A DNA stretch of 64,000 nucleotides from JACMLD01 sp044227095 (GCA_044227095.1 JBGAFV010000001.1:682001-746000); one strand, 5' to 3'. Positions 18,581 through 28,428 are shown, counted from the stretch's first letter. The notes: generated from the letters alone by a model not told the origin. Made by a program: numbers and translations.

Positions 18581-19549
18581 ATGCGAATTAGTTCTGAAAG
18601 ATACGGTCCTCTAATTTTTCAACCATTAAACATCTCTCACTGTCCTGGGATAGTGTTGCCAGGGAGTACTATACTTTTTTCGCAAAATGATTTTGGCACA
18701 ATAACGATTCAGCAACTGGTAACAGAGCGATATTCAATTAATTACTTCGTCTTTAATATAGTGAGTAGTGTAACCCTGTTTTTTGAATATAAACTTCCTT
18801 TTTTAATTAGAAGCTGGCAAGTTTTAAAAGGAAGTGTTTTAATGAAGACCCTTGAAAAAGAGAAAGGCGAATTAAAACAAGGACAGTTTGCACTTTTTAA
18901 TGAAAAAAATATTCCCCGTTCAATTGCGTTTGAGACTGGTAAGGAATATTACATGTTTGATTCTACCTATGATTTAATTATTTTAGAACCCCTATTTAAT
19001 GCGTTTCCGTCTTTAAAAAACTTTTGTTCATTGTCAAATAACCCTGGAAAGTCTTACCAGGGGTTATCTAATTTATTCGCATCACCAGAAATGATAAGAA
19101 TAACAGATAACTTGCTAAAAGCTCCTTACGAAATAAAGTGGAGAAAAATTTACTTTGAAAATAGAATTAACGACTACGTCTTTGAGGTTATAATCCAATC
19201 CAAACAAGAAATCAATCCCGGTGTACCAAGAATTGTCAGGGATAAGGTATATGCTGCGCACAATATTATCCTTTATGACCTCAGTAAGCATTACACAATA
19301 AAGGAAATCTCAGTTATGGTGGGACTTAGTGAAAGCAGGTTAAAGAAATTTTTTAAACTAGTTTTCGGAATAACTATATATGATTGTCTATTCAGAGCAA
19401 GGATGGAAAAAGCTTATGACCTTCTCATGAATACCACTAAACCTGTAAAAGAAATTTCCGCAATCGTGGGTTTTGACTATCTCGCCAATTTTGTAAAAGC
19501 TTTTGGGAATTATTTTGGGTATACACCAGGGCAGGTACGGAAACAATAA
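18581..19549 (+). CDS. AraC/XylS-family transcription regulator
   Basis: A 322-residue regulator. The last 80 residues hold the two helix-turn-helix motifs of the AraC family (YTIKEISVMVGLSESRLKKF, then PVKEISAIVGFDYLANFVKA, ending GYTPGQVRK). The N-terminal 230 residues are an effector-sensing part without a recognised domain. The ATG at 18581 is preferred to a TTG six bases upstream. Downstream of its stop lie two 13-bp direct repeats 21 bp apart that look like an AraC-type binding site, ahead of a small exported protein gene. A second pair occurs near 29.3 kb. Confidence 0.9.
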   Translation: MRISSERYGPLIFQPLNISHCPGIVLPGSTILFSQNDFGTITIQQLVTERYSINYFVFNIVSSVTLFFEYKLPFLIRSWQVLKGSVLMKTLEKEKGELKQGQFALFNEKNIPRSIAFETGKEYYMFDSTYDLIILEPLFNAFPSLKNFCSLSNNPGKSYQGLSNLFASPEMIRITDNLLKAPYEIKWRKIYFENRINDYVFEVIIQSKQEINPGVPRIVRDKVYAAHNIILYDLSKHYTIKEISVMVGLSESRLKKFFKLVFGITIYDCLFRARMEKAYDLLMNTTKPVKEISAIVGFDYLANFVKAFGNYFGYTPGQVRKQ

Positions 19550-19576
19550 CTAATTGATTCTTGTTTTATTTTTTAG

Positions 19577-19610
19577 ACCAATTGAATAACTTTTTGTACC
19601 GATTGGATAA
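19577..19610 (+). promoter_or_regulatory. Two direct repeats ACCRATTGRATAA spaced 21 bp
   Basis: Copies at 19577-19589 (ACCAATTGAATAA) and 19598-19610 (ACCGATTGGATAA) are in the same orientation and exactly 21 bp apart, two helical turns, the geometry of AraC-family sites. They lie just downstream of the AraC gene and 140 bp upstream of the small protein at 19750. A near-identical 19-bp stretch (TTTTGTACCGATTGRATAA) recurs at 29330-29348. Confidence 0.5.
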
Positions 19611-19749
19611 GTGTTTTATTTGTCGGGTGAATCTTCTTGTCCCAACTTTACTATCAGAAAAGCGCTTCTATATTTTATTGCAATAACAGGCAAAGCCGAA
19701 GACCTGTATAAGATAGTAGGCATATTATTCATTGATTAATACATCGGTT

Positions 19750-20040
19750 ATGAAAAAAATTAGTTTGGGGATTTTTGCCCTGTTGATAGCTATTGGTTTT
19801 AGCGCATTTGCGGTTATTCACAAAAAAACAAAACCTGTCGCAAATGATCCAACCTATGTTTGGCATAAGTTCAATGCCGCTGGCACTGCTGAATTAAGCC
19901 CGGTAGTGACCTATACCGGAACGGCAGCAATGGCCAAACAGACTTTTGGCTGTCCTGATGGCACGGCTGTTAATTGCGCAAGAGCGTATGACGCAGATAA
20001 TCAGCCTTTGCCTATCTACATTAAAAAAACTGCCCAATAA
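19750..20040 (+). CDS. Small exported protein, DUF6520-like
   Basis: A 96-residue protein beginning MKKISLGIFALLIAIGFSAFA, a signal peptide. The mature part has a short beta-rich segment with two cysteines (TFGCPDGTAVNCARAYD). Length, leader and Cys spacing resemble the small DUF6520 proteins frequent in Bacteroidota, but the assignment is from memory of the pattern only. The ATG at 19750 is chosen over an upstream TTG because it starts the signal peptide cleanly. A perfect hairpin terminator follows. Confidence 0.65.
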   Translation: MKKISLGIFALLIAIGFSAFAVIHKKTKPVANDPTYVWHKFNAAGTAELSPVVTYTGTAAMAKQTFGCPDGTAVNCARAYDADNQPLPIYIKKTAQ

Positions 20041-20050
20041 GGCATTAAAA

Positions 20051-20089
20051 TTAATAATAAGCCTGCTCTTATAGCAGGCTTATTATTAA
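20051..20089. terminator. Perfect 17-bp hairpin, bidirectional terminator
   Basis: Arms 20051-20067 and 20073-20089 are exact reverse complements (core AGCCTGCT / AGCAGGCT, AT-rich outer part), with a 5-base loop. It lies between the converging gene ends at 20040 and 20094, and the A/T flanks give a U-run on both strands, so it can stop transcription from either side. Confidence 0.85.
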
Positions 20090-20093
20090 TCTT

Positions 20094-21398
20094 TCACTTT
20101 TGGTTTATGACTAAAACGTCTACCAATCTCTCCACAGCAACAATATCAAAGCCATATCTATTTAAGGTCTTTTGTACTTTCTCAGTGTCAAAATATACCG
20201 TTCCATCTTTAGAGGAATTGGCAGTAATGTCCAGTTCCATCTCTCCAATATTTCCATAGCCTGATTCATCGACTAAAGGTAGTTCAAGGTTCCAGTTCAG
20301 ATACTCTACCAGCAAATACATCGGCTTGTTATACATCTTTTGTACAAAACCTGCGTTCCACACTATTCGGGTTTTGCTATTACTGCCAACAGGATTTTTG
20401 CTTTTATCCTTATTAATCAATGCCCAACATTTTCTTGTTCTTTTTTCGATAGTAGCCACGTATGGAGAGAACCGGTTTAGGTCATTTAGTACGAAATTAT
20501 ACAATACGCTCAAAGATACCTGGGTTGGTAGCCTTAACTCATAGCAAAAGCAATTTGCTTTTATCAAAATGCGAGTTGGATGCCCATTGTTTACAAAAAA
20601 AGGATTTAACCCTATAGAATCGTGCACATTTATTTCAACTCTATTCATATTGATTGGTCCGTTATTGCACGAATAAGCTGCATAAAATAAACTTAACATG
20701 TCCTTATTAATAGCAAAGAACCGATTGGTTTTTGCATCCTCTTTCATTGACGGCGCGAACGTGCCCATTTGATTTGATAGTCCGGAACGATACGCGGTGA
20801 GCAACGACCTGTATAAAAAAGCACTATCGCCCGTTTTTAGTGGTTTTAGCATATCAAAGTCTATATCATCGTTCTTTTCTTCCACTATCAGTTCCTTTTT
20901 TCCAATGAAAGAAATGACATTCTCATAAGTTAACTGGTCTGGGTATGTAATTGCTTGTATGATGCCGGTATTGTCTACCCACACATGATGCGGTAAAACA
21001 GCGAACTTGAAATATCCTCCCATAAGCAAAGAATCGTCTACTACATATGGTAAGTTTAATTTTTTCAGTATCGGATTTCTTTGCGCAAATGGAACCACTT
21101 TTGTACTGGATTCATAGGTGACTGGTAGCATCAAAAACTTTCCATTCATCGCTTTAGATAAAGAGTCTCCTTCAGCCATAGAACGAAGGCAGGCAGCACA
21201 CCATGTTGCCCAAAAATCGATGATAACAAACTTGTCTTTTATCAATGATGAAAGTGTTGTTTGTTTTAACTTATCTCCATCAAGATAGGTAATGTTTACA
21301 GGCGGCAGCGTGTCTCCAACTTTCAGTTCTCTTAGCGGTTGAGCTTTTGATATATTCAGTAAAATACTCAGCATAAGGGCAAAAAGAATCCTGTTCAT
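20094..21398 (-). CDS. TlpA-like thioredoxin-fold protein with extra C-terminal domain
   Basis: A 434-residue exported protein. Residues 1-19 are a signal peptide. Residues about 25-170 are a redoxin/TlpA domain with active-site WATWCAAC and the cis-Pro region VLPHHVWVD; such proteins reduce or exchange disulfides in the periplasm. The remaining 260 residues form an unassigned region. Its last 40 residues (a long helix, then FDIVAVERLVDVLVINQ) resemble the end of DUF3738 domains often fused to TlpA in Bacteroidota. It is last in the minus-strand SusC-SusD operon (42 bp after SusD). Confidence 0.88.
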   Translation of the reverse strand: MNRILFALMLSILLNISKAQPLRELKVGDTLPPVNITYLDGDKLKQTTLSSLIKDKFVIIDFWATWCAACLRSMAEGDSLSKAMNGKFLMLPVTYESSTKVVPFAQRNPILKKLNLPYVVDDSLLMGGYFKFAVLPHHVWVDNTGIIQAITYPDQLTYENVISFIGKKELIVEEKNDDIDFDMLKPLKTGDSAFLYRSLLTAYRSGLSNQMGTFAPSMKEDAKTNRFFAINKDMLSLFYAAYSCNNGPINMNRVEINVHDSIGLNPFFVNNGHPTRILIKANCFCYELRLPTQVSLSVLYNFVLNDLNRFSPYVATIEKRTRKCWALINKDKSKNPVGSNSKTRIVWNAGFVQKMYNKPMYLLVEYLNWNLELPLVDESGYGNIGEMELDITANSSKDGTVYFDTEKVQKTLNRYGFDIVAVERLVDVLVINQK

Positions 21399-21440
21399 TT
21401 ATAAAATGATTTTAAGTACTTAACAATATTGTTTTTTGAA

Positions 21441-22793
21441 TTAGTAGCCTGGGTTCTGCGTAAGATTAGGGTTGTTCAATATTTCATATTGAGGGATTGG
21501 AAAAAGTGAAGAAGCGTCACGCCATTGAGGTTTGATTTGCGACATGACGGATTTTAAATGGCCGTTTCTTTTTAAATCGAAGAAACGCTGTCCCCATTCT
21601 GTAAAAAGTTCCATTTGTCTTTCATGTTCAATAGCAGAAAGCAGAAGGGTTTTATCGCTGGTAGTAGTGTTAGTTAGTCCAGCCCTATTGCGTATGACAT
21701 TTAGATCAGATTGTGCACCTGTTATACTGCCTTGCTGCGCTCTTGCTTCTGCACGAATCAAATATTGTTCTCCAAGTCTTAAGAACACATCGTATTCACT
21801 GGTATTGCTTCCAGCCTCAGTGTTGAGCTCATATTTGTGAGGATAATAAAATGCACTATTCCCCTGGAGTATACTATCTAACCAACCCTGTTTACGATGG
21901 TCACCATTTTCAAAACTATTCAACAAATTTGCAGGAATGGGATATGTTGGAATGGAACCTGCAGAGGGTATGAAAAGTAAACCTACAGTAGTATATCCAT
22001 CCTTTGTCCAAAACTGTAAAATAGACTCCTCACTGTCGTTCTTGAAAACATTTGCCAGTACACCGGTTAAACTATAAAAGCCGGAAGTAATAATAGCGGT
22101 AGATTCTGTTTCAGCAGCCGCCCAGTTTTTTTGGTATAAATAAACCCTCGATAGCAATGCACTGGCAGCCCATTTATTTACCCGCACTTTACCGTCTGAA
22201 GGGTATGTATCCGAAAGAATGCCCTTTGCTTGCGATAAATCATTTATAACCTGTGTATAAACTTTTGCTATAGATGATCTTGCTGCCAGCTTGTTGACAT
22301 TAACATCGGTTGATAATAGTAGTGGCACATCGCCATAAAGATTAACCAGGAAGAAATAAGATACCGCTCTTAAAAATAAAGCTTCTCCTTTAACCTGGCT
22401 TTTTGTAGTTGCAGTAATGTTAACGGCTGCGTCAATATTTTGGAGTATCGAGTTTGACTGATATACCACTGAATAAAACGATTGCCAGGTGATTAAATTA
22501 TTACTGTTTGCAGTTGAAATAATGCCGTTAAAATATTCAAGATCCTTCGTATCTGCACTTGTTGTTGTTAACTCATCACAATATGTACCAATCGATGGAG
22601 AAATACTTCCGTCGATGGTGCTATTGAATATAGCATAAATACTTGAAATGGTAGCTACCGCACTCTCATCACTGGCAAATGCTTTTTCCGGGGTCAATTG
22701 TGTTTTTGGTGAGTCAATTTCAATCATCTTTTTGCAAGACGTATTGAATAAGGCTCCTAAAACTAGTATCATAAAATTTATATAGTGTTTCAT
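21441..22793 (-). CDS. SusD/RagB-family outer-membrane nutrient-binding lipoprotein
   Basis: A 450-residue protein. The leader ends at the lipobox NTSC, followed by KKMIEIDSPKTQLTPEKAF, the typical SusD opening. TPR-like helices (around WQSFYSVVYQSNSILQNID and GEALFLRAVSYFFLVNLYGD) and the C-terminal family signature (DLNVIRNRAGL, then HERQMELFTEWGQRFFDLKR) are present. SusD-like proteins cap a SusC-type TonB-dependent transporter and bind its substrate. The gene starts 10 bp after SusC. The nutrient cannot be deduced, since no glycoside hydrolase is in the locus. Confidence 0.95.
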   Translation of the reverse strand: MKHYINFMILVLGALFNTSCKKMIEIDSPKTQLTPEKAFASDESAVATISSIYAIFNSTIDGSISPSIGTYCDELTTTSADTKDLEYFNGIISTANSNNLITWQSFYSVVYQSNSILQNIDAAVNITATTKSQVKGEALFLRAVSYFFLVNLYGDVPLLLSTDVNVNKLAARSSIAKVYTQVINDLSQAKGILSDTYPSDGKVRVNKWAASALLSRVYLYQKNWAAAETESTAIITSGFYSLTGVLANVFKNDSEESILQFWTKDGYTTVGLLFIPSAGSIPTYPIPANLLNSFENGDHRKQGWLDSILQGNSAFYYPHKYELNTEAGSNTSEYDVFLRLGEQYLIRAEARAQQGSITGAQSDLNVIRNRAGLTNTTTSDKTLLLSAIEHERQMELFTEWGQRFFDLKRNGHLKSVMSQIKPQWRDASSLFPIPQYEILNNPNLTQNPGY

Positions 22794-22803
22794 TCTTTGT
22801 GGA

Positions 22804-25800
22804 TTAAAAAGTTAGGTGAATGCCTGCTGCTACGGTTTTGTAAGGAGCAATACCGGTATTGGCAGTTTCGGGATCAAATAGGTTCGTTTGTTTTTTCCAG
22901 GTGAAAAGATTTTGGGCTTCGCAATAAAGTTTACAGCTTTTTAGCCCCATACGCCGGATTATCTTTTCAGGTAAAGTGTAGGAGATAGAAATATTTTTAA
23001 GCCTGATGTAAGAGGCATTAAAGAAGGTAGCATCGGATTGTGCCAGATTATAATATTCGCCGGAAGGGGCGACAGTGGCTTTAGCGATAGATGTCTGATC
23101 GCCCGTTTTTTGCCATCGCTGAAGTGCTATCTCGAATTTATTGCTTCTTGTTCCAGGGATAGTAGCCAGACCTGTGGCATATTGCTTAGCAAATTGCAGG
23201 AAAACATCAAACTGAAAACCCCGAAAGGTTAAAGCTGAACCGAAGCCGCCAAAAAAATAAGGCGAGGTCCGACCTACTATCGTATAATCTCCTGGGGTAC
23301 TGATAATACCATCTCCATCTACATCTGCGTATTGTGGCAATCCTGTTTGGCTATCAATGCCAGTAAATTTTAGCATCTTTTTGATGCTGATATCCTCTCC
23401 AACAACATAGGTGTTGGCAAACGAAGACGCGGCAAGTCCAGGATAGTCTAATAACTTATTACGAGGGATCGTTACATTACCATTTAATGACCAGGAAACA
23501 GCATTCGTTTTGATAATGTTTGCCGTAGCTTCAAATTCAAAGCCATTGTTGTCAATCAATGCCGGAAGATTGGCGACATAATGTCCAAAAGGTCCACTCA
23601 TATAAGGTAGTGGATAATCAATCAATTGGTCGCCGCTCCTGTTTCTATACCATGCCACAGAAGCCAGCACCCTGTTTTTGAATAAACCGATCTCCAGTGC
23701 AATTTCCAGTTTCCTGTTACTTTCCCAATGAAAATTGGCGTTTGCAATCCTGGTGGGTGCTAAACCTGCTACGTCCTGGTAAATGGAGCCAGTAGTACTA
23801 TACGTGGAAAGATATTGATAATCGCTTATCTGGTCATTGCCGGTAATGCCATAGCTACCCCGTAGTTTACCATAGCTCATGATGCTGCCATTCCTTAAAA
23901 AAGGCTCTTCGGTAAATATCCAGCCTGCCCCAACTGACCAAAAATTTCCGAATTGATACCCCGGTCCGAAGCGGCTGGAGCCATCTCTTCTTGCGTTTAC
24001 ATTTAACAGGTATTTTTTCTTGTAATCGTAATGGAGCCTGCTGAAAAGCGAGGCATATTTATATTGAGTATATTGATTGGTTGCCGATAGCGAGCCTGCA
24101 GCACCCATAAATTCCAGCAAGTCTTCATTACTGTAATTGCTTGCATAAATAAAATTTCCTTCCTGTATAGTCTGCTGCCAGGAAACTCCTGCCAGCAAAC
24201 TAAGATTTCCGTTACCAATGGCTTTGGAGTATTCTGCCTGTGACTCTGCTATCACCGATGATATTTTGTTATTGCCAAAATAGGCATAGCTTAATGAACC
24301 CTGGTTGGGGTTGAAGGAAATTTTAGGATAGGTCATCACCTGATCCATTTCTGTCCTGGTATAACCAACACTTGCGCGTATTTTAAGATGAGGGAAAATC
24401 AAATAGTTTACTGAAGCATTGGAGATAAGATTGTTTGTTTTGCTAGTCGATTTGCGTTTTAACACTGCATCGGGATTGATAGAAGAAATCCCTACCCAAT
24501 TAAAGTTCCCAGCATCATCATAAATAGGTGTATTAGGAGCTAACGTAAAAACGCTGGTTACACTTGAAGAAAGCAATTGGTTGTTATCAGCACTATAGCT
24601 ACCTGAAAAATCCAGGGATAGTTTTTTATCTGCAGAATTATTGTGCAACAGAAAATGAGCACCGCCCCGGCTATAATGCTGATCGCCTCTCAACACAGAT
24701 CCTTCTCTTCTGTAGTTACCACTTATCAGAAAATTAGTATTTGCATTTCCCCCGGAGATACTTACCTGGGCATTGGATGCGACAGCAGTTTTGCCAAGCA
24801 TATATTTTGCCCAATTTGTTGAGGCGGTTGTATCCCATTTGAGCAGTTCTGGCGCATTGGACAAGGTAGGAGTAACTCCATCATTTGAAAAACCTTCATG
24901 ACGTATTTGCAAATACTGCTGAATATTCAGCATTTTAGGGTAGTTTGCCAGCTTGCTAAAACTTGTGTAGTAGTCTGCATCAAATTTTGTTTGTCCAGAC
25001 GCCCCCCTTTTTGTTGTAATCATTACCACACCATTAGCCGCTCTTGAGCCGTATATAGCCGTTGCGTCAGCATCTTTGAGGATTTCGATACTCGCGATAT
25101 CAGCAGGATTAATACTATTCAAAGGGCTGGTAGCACCGGCAGCGCCATCGGTTAGCGTACTAAATGATGAATTCAATGGAGTAGAATTGAAGGGCACTCC
25201 ATCTATTACGTATAAAGGTTCTGTACCAGCATTGATTGACCCTTTGCCTCTTATTTGAACCACCAGGTTGCCTCCGGGTAAACCATTCTGTGTATTTATG
25301 TAAACACCTGCCGCCCTGCCTTGAATGGCGCTAAGAGGGTTTGAGACAGGCTGCTTACTGATATCCGCTTCAGACACCTTACTTACACTGCCTGTACTAA
25401 GTCGCCTGGTTGTATTACCATAAGCGATTACAAGGGTCTCGTCTAATTTGGAAATATTGTTTTTTAACTTTACAGTTATAACTGACCTTCCCTGCAATGG
25501 TATCGCTTGTTGTTCATATCCAACGCTGCTAACTATAATTACTGAGCCGGGTCGTGTATGCGGAAGAAAGAATGCTCCCTTCTCATTGGCAATAGTCCCT
25601 ATTGAAGTTTCTTGTATCCTAACCGATGCGCCTTCAATGGGGTCGCCTTGGGGGTTTAATACATTACCTTTTACATCAATCAATAATGGGGTTACTTCTT
25701 TGGTATCACTACTAGTTGCCTGTTCTTTGACCTGAATGACAATTTGCTTTTCTTCTATTACATAGGTAACAGGCTGGTTGCGGAAGCAAACGGACAGTAC

Positions 25801-26082
25801 CGTTTCAATGTTTTCATTTTTTACATTGATAGAAACTTTCTCTGCATTCTTTAACTGGTCTTTTGTGTATACGAACCGGTAATCAGATTGTTTCTGAACT
25901 TCTCGAAATACGGTTGTCAGGTGAGCGTTTGTCAATGACAGGGTGATACCCGTTTTTGACTGTTGACCATGAGAGGTGGAACAAAGTACAGATAAGGAAA
26001 CAATAAGGCTCCATGCGATTATTAATAGTTTATTAATCGCTTTTGCCTGTTCTGCTCTTTTGCAGAATGGACACAATACCAT
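22804..26082 (-). CDS. SusC/RagA-family TonB-dependent outer-membrane transporter with STN domain
   Basis: A 1092-residue receptor. Residues 1-40 are the export signal. Residues about 45-115 are a secretin/TonB short N-terminal (STN) domain used for signalling to FecR-type anti-sigma factors. Residues about 130-205 are a carboxypeptidase-regulatory-like repeat (GDPIEGASVRIQET). The plug domain follows with the SusC signature (PLYVIDGVPF and SIEILKDADATAIYGSRAANG), then a long beta-barrel. The STN domain and the upstream FecR and ECF sigma genes make it a trans-envelope signalling receptor. SusD follows immediately. Confidence 0.96.
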   Translation of the reverse strand: MVLCPFCKRAEQAKAINKLLIIAWSLIVSLSVLCSTSHGQQSKTGITLSLTNAHLTTVFREVQKQSDYRFVYTKDQLKNAEKVSINVKNENIETVLSVCFRNQPVTYVIEEKQIVIQVKEQATSSDTKEVTPLLIDVKGNVLNPQGDPIEGASVRIQETSIGTIANEKGAFFLPHTRPGSVIIVSSVGYEQQAIPLQGRSVITVKLKNNISKLDETLVIAYGNTTRRLSTGSVSKVSEADISKQPVSNPLSAIQGRAAGVYINTQNGLPGGNLVVQIRGKGSINAGTEPLYVIDGVPFNSTPLNSSFSTLTDGAAGATSPLNSINPADIASIEILKDADATAIYGSRAANGVVMITTKRGASGQTKFDADYYTSFSKLANYPKMLNIQQYLQIRHEGFSNDGVTPTLSNAPELLKWDTTASTNWAKYMLGKTAVASNAQVSISGGNANTNFLISGNYRREGSVLRGDQHYSRGGAHFLLHNNSADKKLSLDFSGSYSADNNQLLSSSVTSVFTLAPNTPIYDDAGNFNWVGISSINPDAVLKRKSTSKTNNLISNASVNYLIFPHLKIRASVGYTRTEMDQVMTYPKISFNPNQGSLSYAYFGNNKISSVIAESQAEYSKAIGNGNLSLLAGVSWQQTIQEGNFIYASNYSNEDLLEFMGAAGSLSATNQYTQYKYASLFSRLHYDYKKKYLLNVNARRDGSSRFGPGYQFGNFWSVGAGWIFTEEPFLRNGSIMSYGKLRGSYGITGNDQISDYQYLSTYSTTGSIYQDVAGLAPTRIANANFHWESNRKLEIALEIGLFKNRVLASVAWYRNRSGDQLIDYPLPYMSGPFGHYVANLPALIDNNGFEFEATANIIKTNAVSWSLNGNVTIPRNKLLDYPGLAASSFANTYVVGEDISIKKMLKFTGIDSQTGLPQYADVDGDGIISTPGDYTIVGRTSPYFFGGFGSALTFRGFQFDVFLQFAKQYATGLATIPGTRSNKFEIALQRWQKTGDQTSIAKATVAPSGEYYNLAQSDATFFNASYIRLKNISISYTLPEKIIRRMGLKSCKLYCEAQNLFTWKKQTNLFDPETANTGIAPYKTVAAGIHLTF

Positions 26083-26197
26083 AGTTTTGGTTTTTGGGTT
26101 ACATAATTACAGTTGAACGATTGTTATTTGGCTAACTCAGATATTGCCGGGCAGTGACGCAAACACTTCCCGGTTTTTTATTAACCTATTTGGCTTT

Positions 26198-27385
26198 TCA
26201 TTTAATTACTGTTATTCTTTTGTTTTCAATTCTAAAGTGTACACGCTTGGTTAATTCAAGTACGTACAACAATTTAGACAAAGGCAAGTCCCTGGACATG
26301 TTTGCTGTAAATTGCTCTGTTGAACTGGTCTCATAAACCACTTCAGCATCATACCATCTCTCTACGTCACGCATTATAACATCGAGTGGCGCATCTGTAT
26401 ATTTAAACTCGTTGTCTGTCCACGCAATAATATCATCCATTGCTGGATTCTCAATAGCAAAACCTTTATTTAACGAATGAATTTGCTCGCCTGGCTTGAG
26501 CACAGTCTTCTTTTCGCCTTTTGTGACCAACACTGACCCTTCAACAAGGGTAGCGGACTGATCTGGCTCATTGTCATAAATATTCACATTGAACTTTGTC
26601 CCTAATGCTTCTACGGTTATGCTATCCGCTACTACCCGAAACGGCTTCGTTTTATCTTTTGCAACCTCGAAAAAAGTTTCACCTGTAACAAATACTCTTC
26701 TTTCATCTCCGTTGAACGCAACCGGATACCGAATAGAAGATGCGGCATTCAACCAAACCTTCGTGCCATCGGGTAATATGAGCTTATATTGACCACCCCT
26801 TGGTACGTTGAGTGTATGATAGATATTAGTATTCGATAAGCTATTACTGCTGTTATAATAAACCTCTCCTTTCTTTTGAAAGATATTCAGCTTGTCACCT
26901 AAACTAGTGTCAGGTGCACCAGCATCCAGGTTTATCACTTTTCCATCTTCCAGGGTCAGCGTTGCTTTATTTGTTCCCGGTATTAAATCATTTTTGGCAA
27001 CATCGGTAAGATTTGGTTTGCGGTCTTGATCACCTGCCTTCATGAAATAAAGAACAGTGAAAATAATAATGATGCATGCTGCAGCTATGCCTTGCCAAAG
27101 CCTTATACTACGCAACCTGGAACTTCGTTTATTAAAGCTGATTTTTTCTTTAGCATTTGCCAGCGCTTTTTCTGTATTCACCTGCCCCATCAACTTCATG
27201 GCAGCATCAACGTTTTGCTCATCTGTTATCTTTAAAAAAAGCTGCATATTGTCCTCGCTCTCCTCAAGCCAGTCGTCCAGTTCCAGACGTTGCTCTCTGG
27301 TCAATGTATCACGGATGAACCCTCCAAGCAGATGACCTATACGTTCGGCCTCCTTATCACTATATTTAGGACGCTTTTCTTCCAT
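26198..27385 (-). CDS. FecR-family anti-sigma regulator
   Basis: A 395-residue inner-membrane protein. A cytoplasmic anti-sigma region (1-90, with LTREQRLELDDWLEESEDN) precedes a membrane segment at about 95-115. The periplasmic FecR domain (about 190-290) carries the signature YNTLNVPRGGQYKL-like region, WLNAASSIRYP and GETFFEVAKDKTKPF. A C-terminal DUF4974-type domain ends in LELTKRVHFRIENKRITV. It should sense the state of the SusC STN domain and control the ECF sigma factor encoded just upstream. Confidence 0.95.
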   Translation of the reverse strand: MEEKRPKYSDKEAERIGHLLGGFIRDTLTREQRLELDDWLEESEDNMQLFLKITDEQNVDAAMKLMGQVNTEKALANAKEKISFNKRSSRLRSIRLWQGIAAACIIIIFTVLYFMKAGDQDRKPNLTDVAKNDLIPGTNKATLTLEDGKVINLDAGAPDTSLGDKLNIFQKKGEVYYNSSNSLSNTNIYHTLNVPRGGQYKLILPDGTKVWLNAASSIRYPVAFNGDERRVFVTGETFFEVAKDKTKPFRVVADSITVEALGTKFNVNIYDNEPDQSATLVEGSVLVTKGEKKTVLKPGEQIHSLNKGFAIENPAMDDIIAWTDNEFKYTDAPLDVIMRDVERWYDAEVVYETSSTEQFTANMSRDLPLSKLLYVLELTKRVHFRIENKRITVIK

Positions 27386-27495
27386 ACTGGTAAGTTAGGA
27401 CTAAATCCCGTTTTACAGATTTAAAGGTGGGTTATAATGGGATTCTAATAAACTAAAACGAGCACCCGAGGGATTTGTGCAAAAGTGAATGAAAT

Positions 27496-28086
27496 TTATT
27501 CTGAGTGTAAAAAAAGTAAAGATATTAAAAGAGACATTCCAAGACCTATTTGTCGTCTTATTAAAGTAATAGCTCTTGCTTTTTGACTACGGACGGTGGC
27601 TTCCGTAAGGTTTAGTTCCCGGGCTATTTCCGGATATTCTTTCCCTTCAAAAAAAAGCATTGAAAAAATTCTCTTGCACTGGGGAGGCAGTGCGCTAATT
27701 GCACTTAATATTTCCTGGTAGGTTTCTCCTTCTACAAATAATTCAAAAGCATTTTTTTCTGATAGATCTGTTATGTATCCCAATTCCTTTAAATTCTTAG
27801 CTGCTCTGTTTTGTTTGCGCAAATAGTCTACACTTGCGTTCCTGACGGTTGTGTACAGAAATGATTTAATAGGCAAGTAGCTGTCAAATTTGTCTCTTCT
27901 CTCCCATAGTTTTATTAACGCTTCACTGGCAATTTCTTCGGCTTCGGCTTGGTCATTTACAATTTTAAAAGAATAGTAAGTTAAAGCAGGATAGTATTGC
28001 CTGAAGAAGAAATTAAAGCCATTTTCCTCGCCATTTTGGAATGAACGGATTTGACTAAGGGTCCTATTTTGATCATTTTGTCGCAA
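27496..28086 (-). CDS. ECF-type RNA polymerase sigma factor
   Basis: A 196-residue sigma-70 family member. Region 2 lies at about 20-90 (YYPALTYYSFKIVNDQAEAE, then ALIKLWERRDKF and YTTVRNASVDYLRKQNR) and region 4 at about 135-185 (LPPQCKRIFSMLFFEGK, YPEIARELNLTEATVRSQKA). The only usable start is TTG at 28086: an in-frame stop lies just upstream, and the first internal ATG is far inside the protein. It heads the sigma-FecR-SusC-SusD locus. A structured hairpin lies 70-180 bp upstream. Confidence 0.93.
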   Translation of the reverse strand: MRQNDQNRTLSQIRSFQNGEENGFNFFFRQYYPALTYYSFKIVNDQAEAEEIASEALIKLWERRDKFDSYLPIKSFLYTTVRNASVDYLRKQNRAAKNLKELGYITDLSEKNAFELFVEGETYQEILSAISALPPQCKRIFSMLFFEGKEYPEIARELNLTEATVRSQKARAITLIRRQIGLGMSLLISLLFLHSE

Positions 28087-28158
28087 AAGAATAGAATCAT
28101 AAAATGGTTCTTGAGTCTAATGCGTAAGGCAAAAAAAATGGCGCAGGTCTCCACTTAC

Positions 28159-28264
28159 CGTAACTGAGGCCGTAGGAGCCGTACCACGAATAAGGGAGCC
28201 CACGCCTAAACGTGAGCCCTGCTTATCATCTCGTGGTAATTGAAATTCCTACGTTTCAGTTACG
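28159..28264. other. 106-bp rod-like inverted repeat (possible structured RNA or MITE)
   Basis: Three perfect nested stems: CGTAACTGA with TCAGTTACG (9 bp), CGTAGGA with TCCTACG (7 bp), and TACCACGA with TCGTGGTA (8 bp). They are separated by small asymmetric internal loops. The tip adds ATAAG/CTTAT and CACG/CGTG. The region is GC-richer than its surroundings and lies between divergent genes (sigma factor and XRE regulator). It could be a folded RNA, an upstream regulatory leader of the sigma gene, or a palindromic mobile repeat. Confidence 0.6.
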
Positions 28265-28428
28265 AGACTCAAAGCGAAAGCTTCAAATTAATTATGAAGG
28301 ATTCGCAAAAATATGTTTCATTGCGAATATATGAAAAATCGAAATAACAACCCTCAATATGATAAGGTATTTATAATGAGTATATTATAATAAGTTATTT
28401 TTCATTACCTCATCATGTTAATTGCGTT

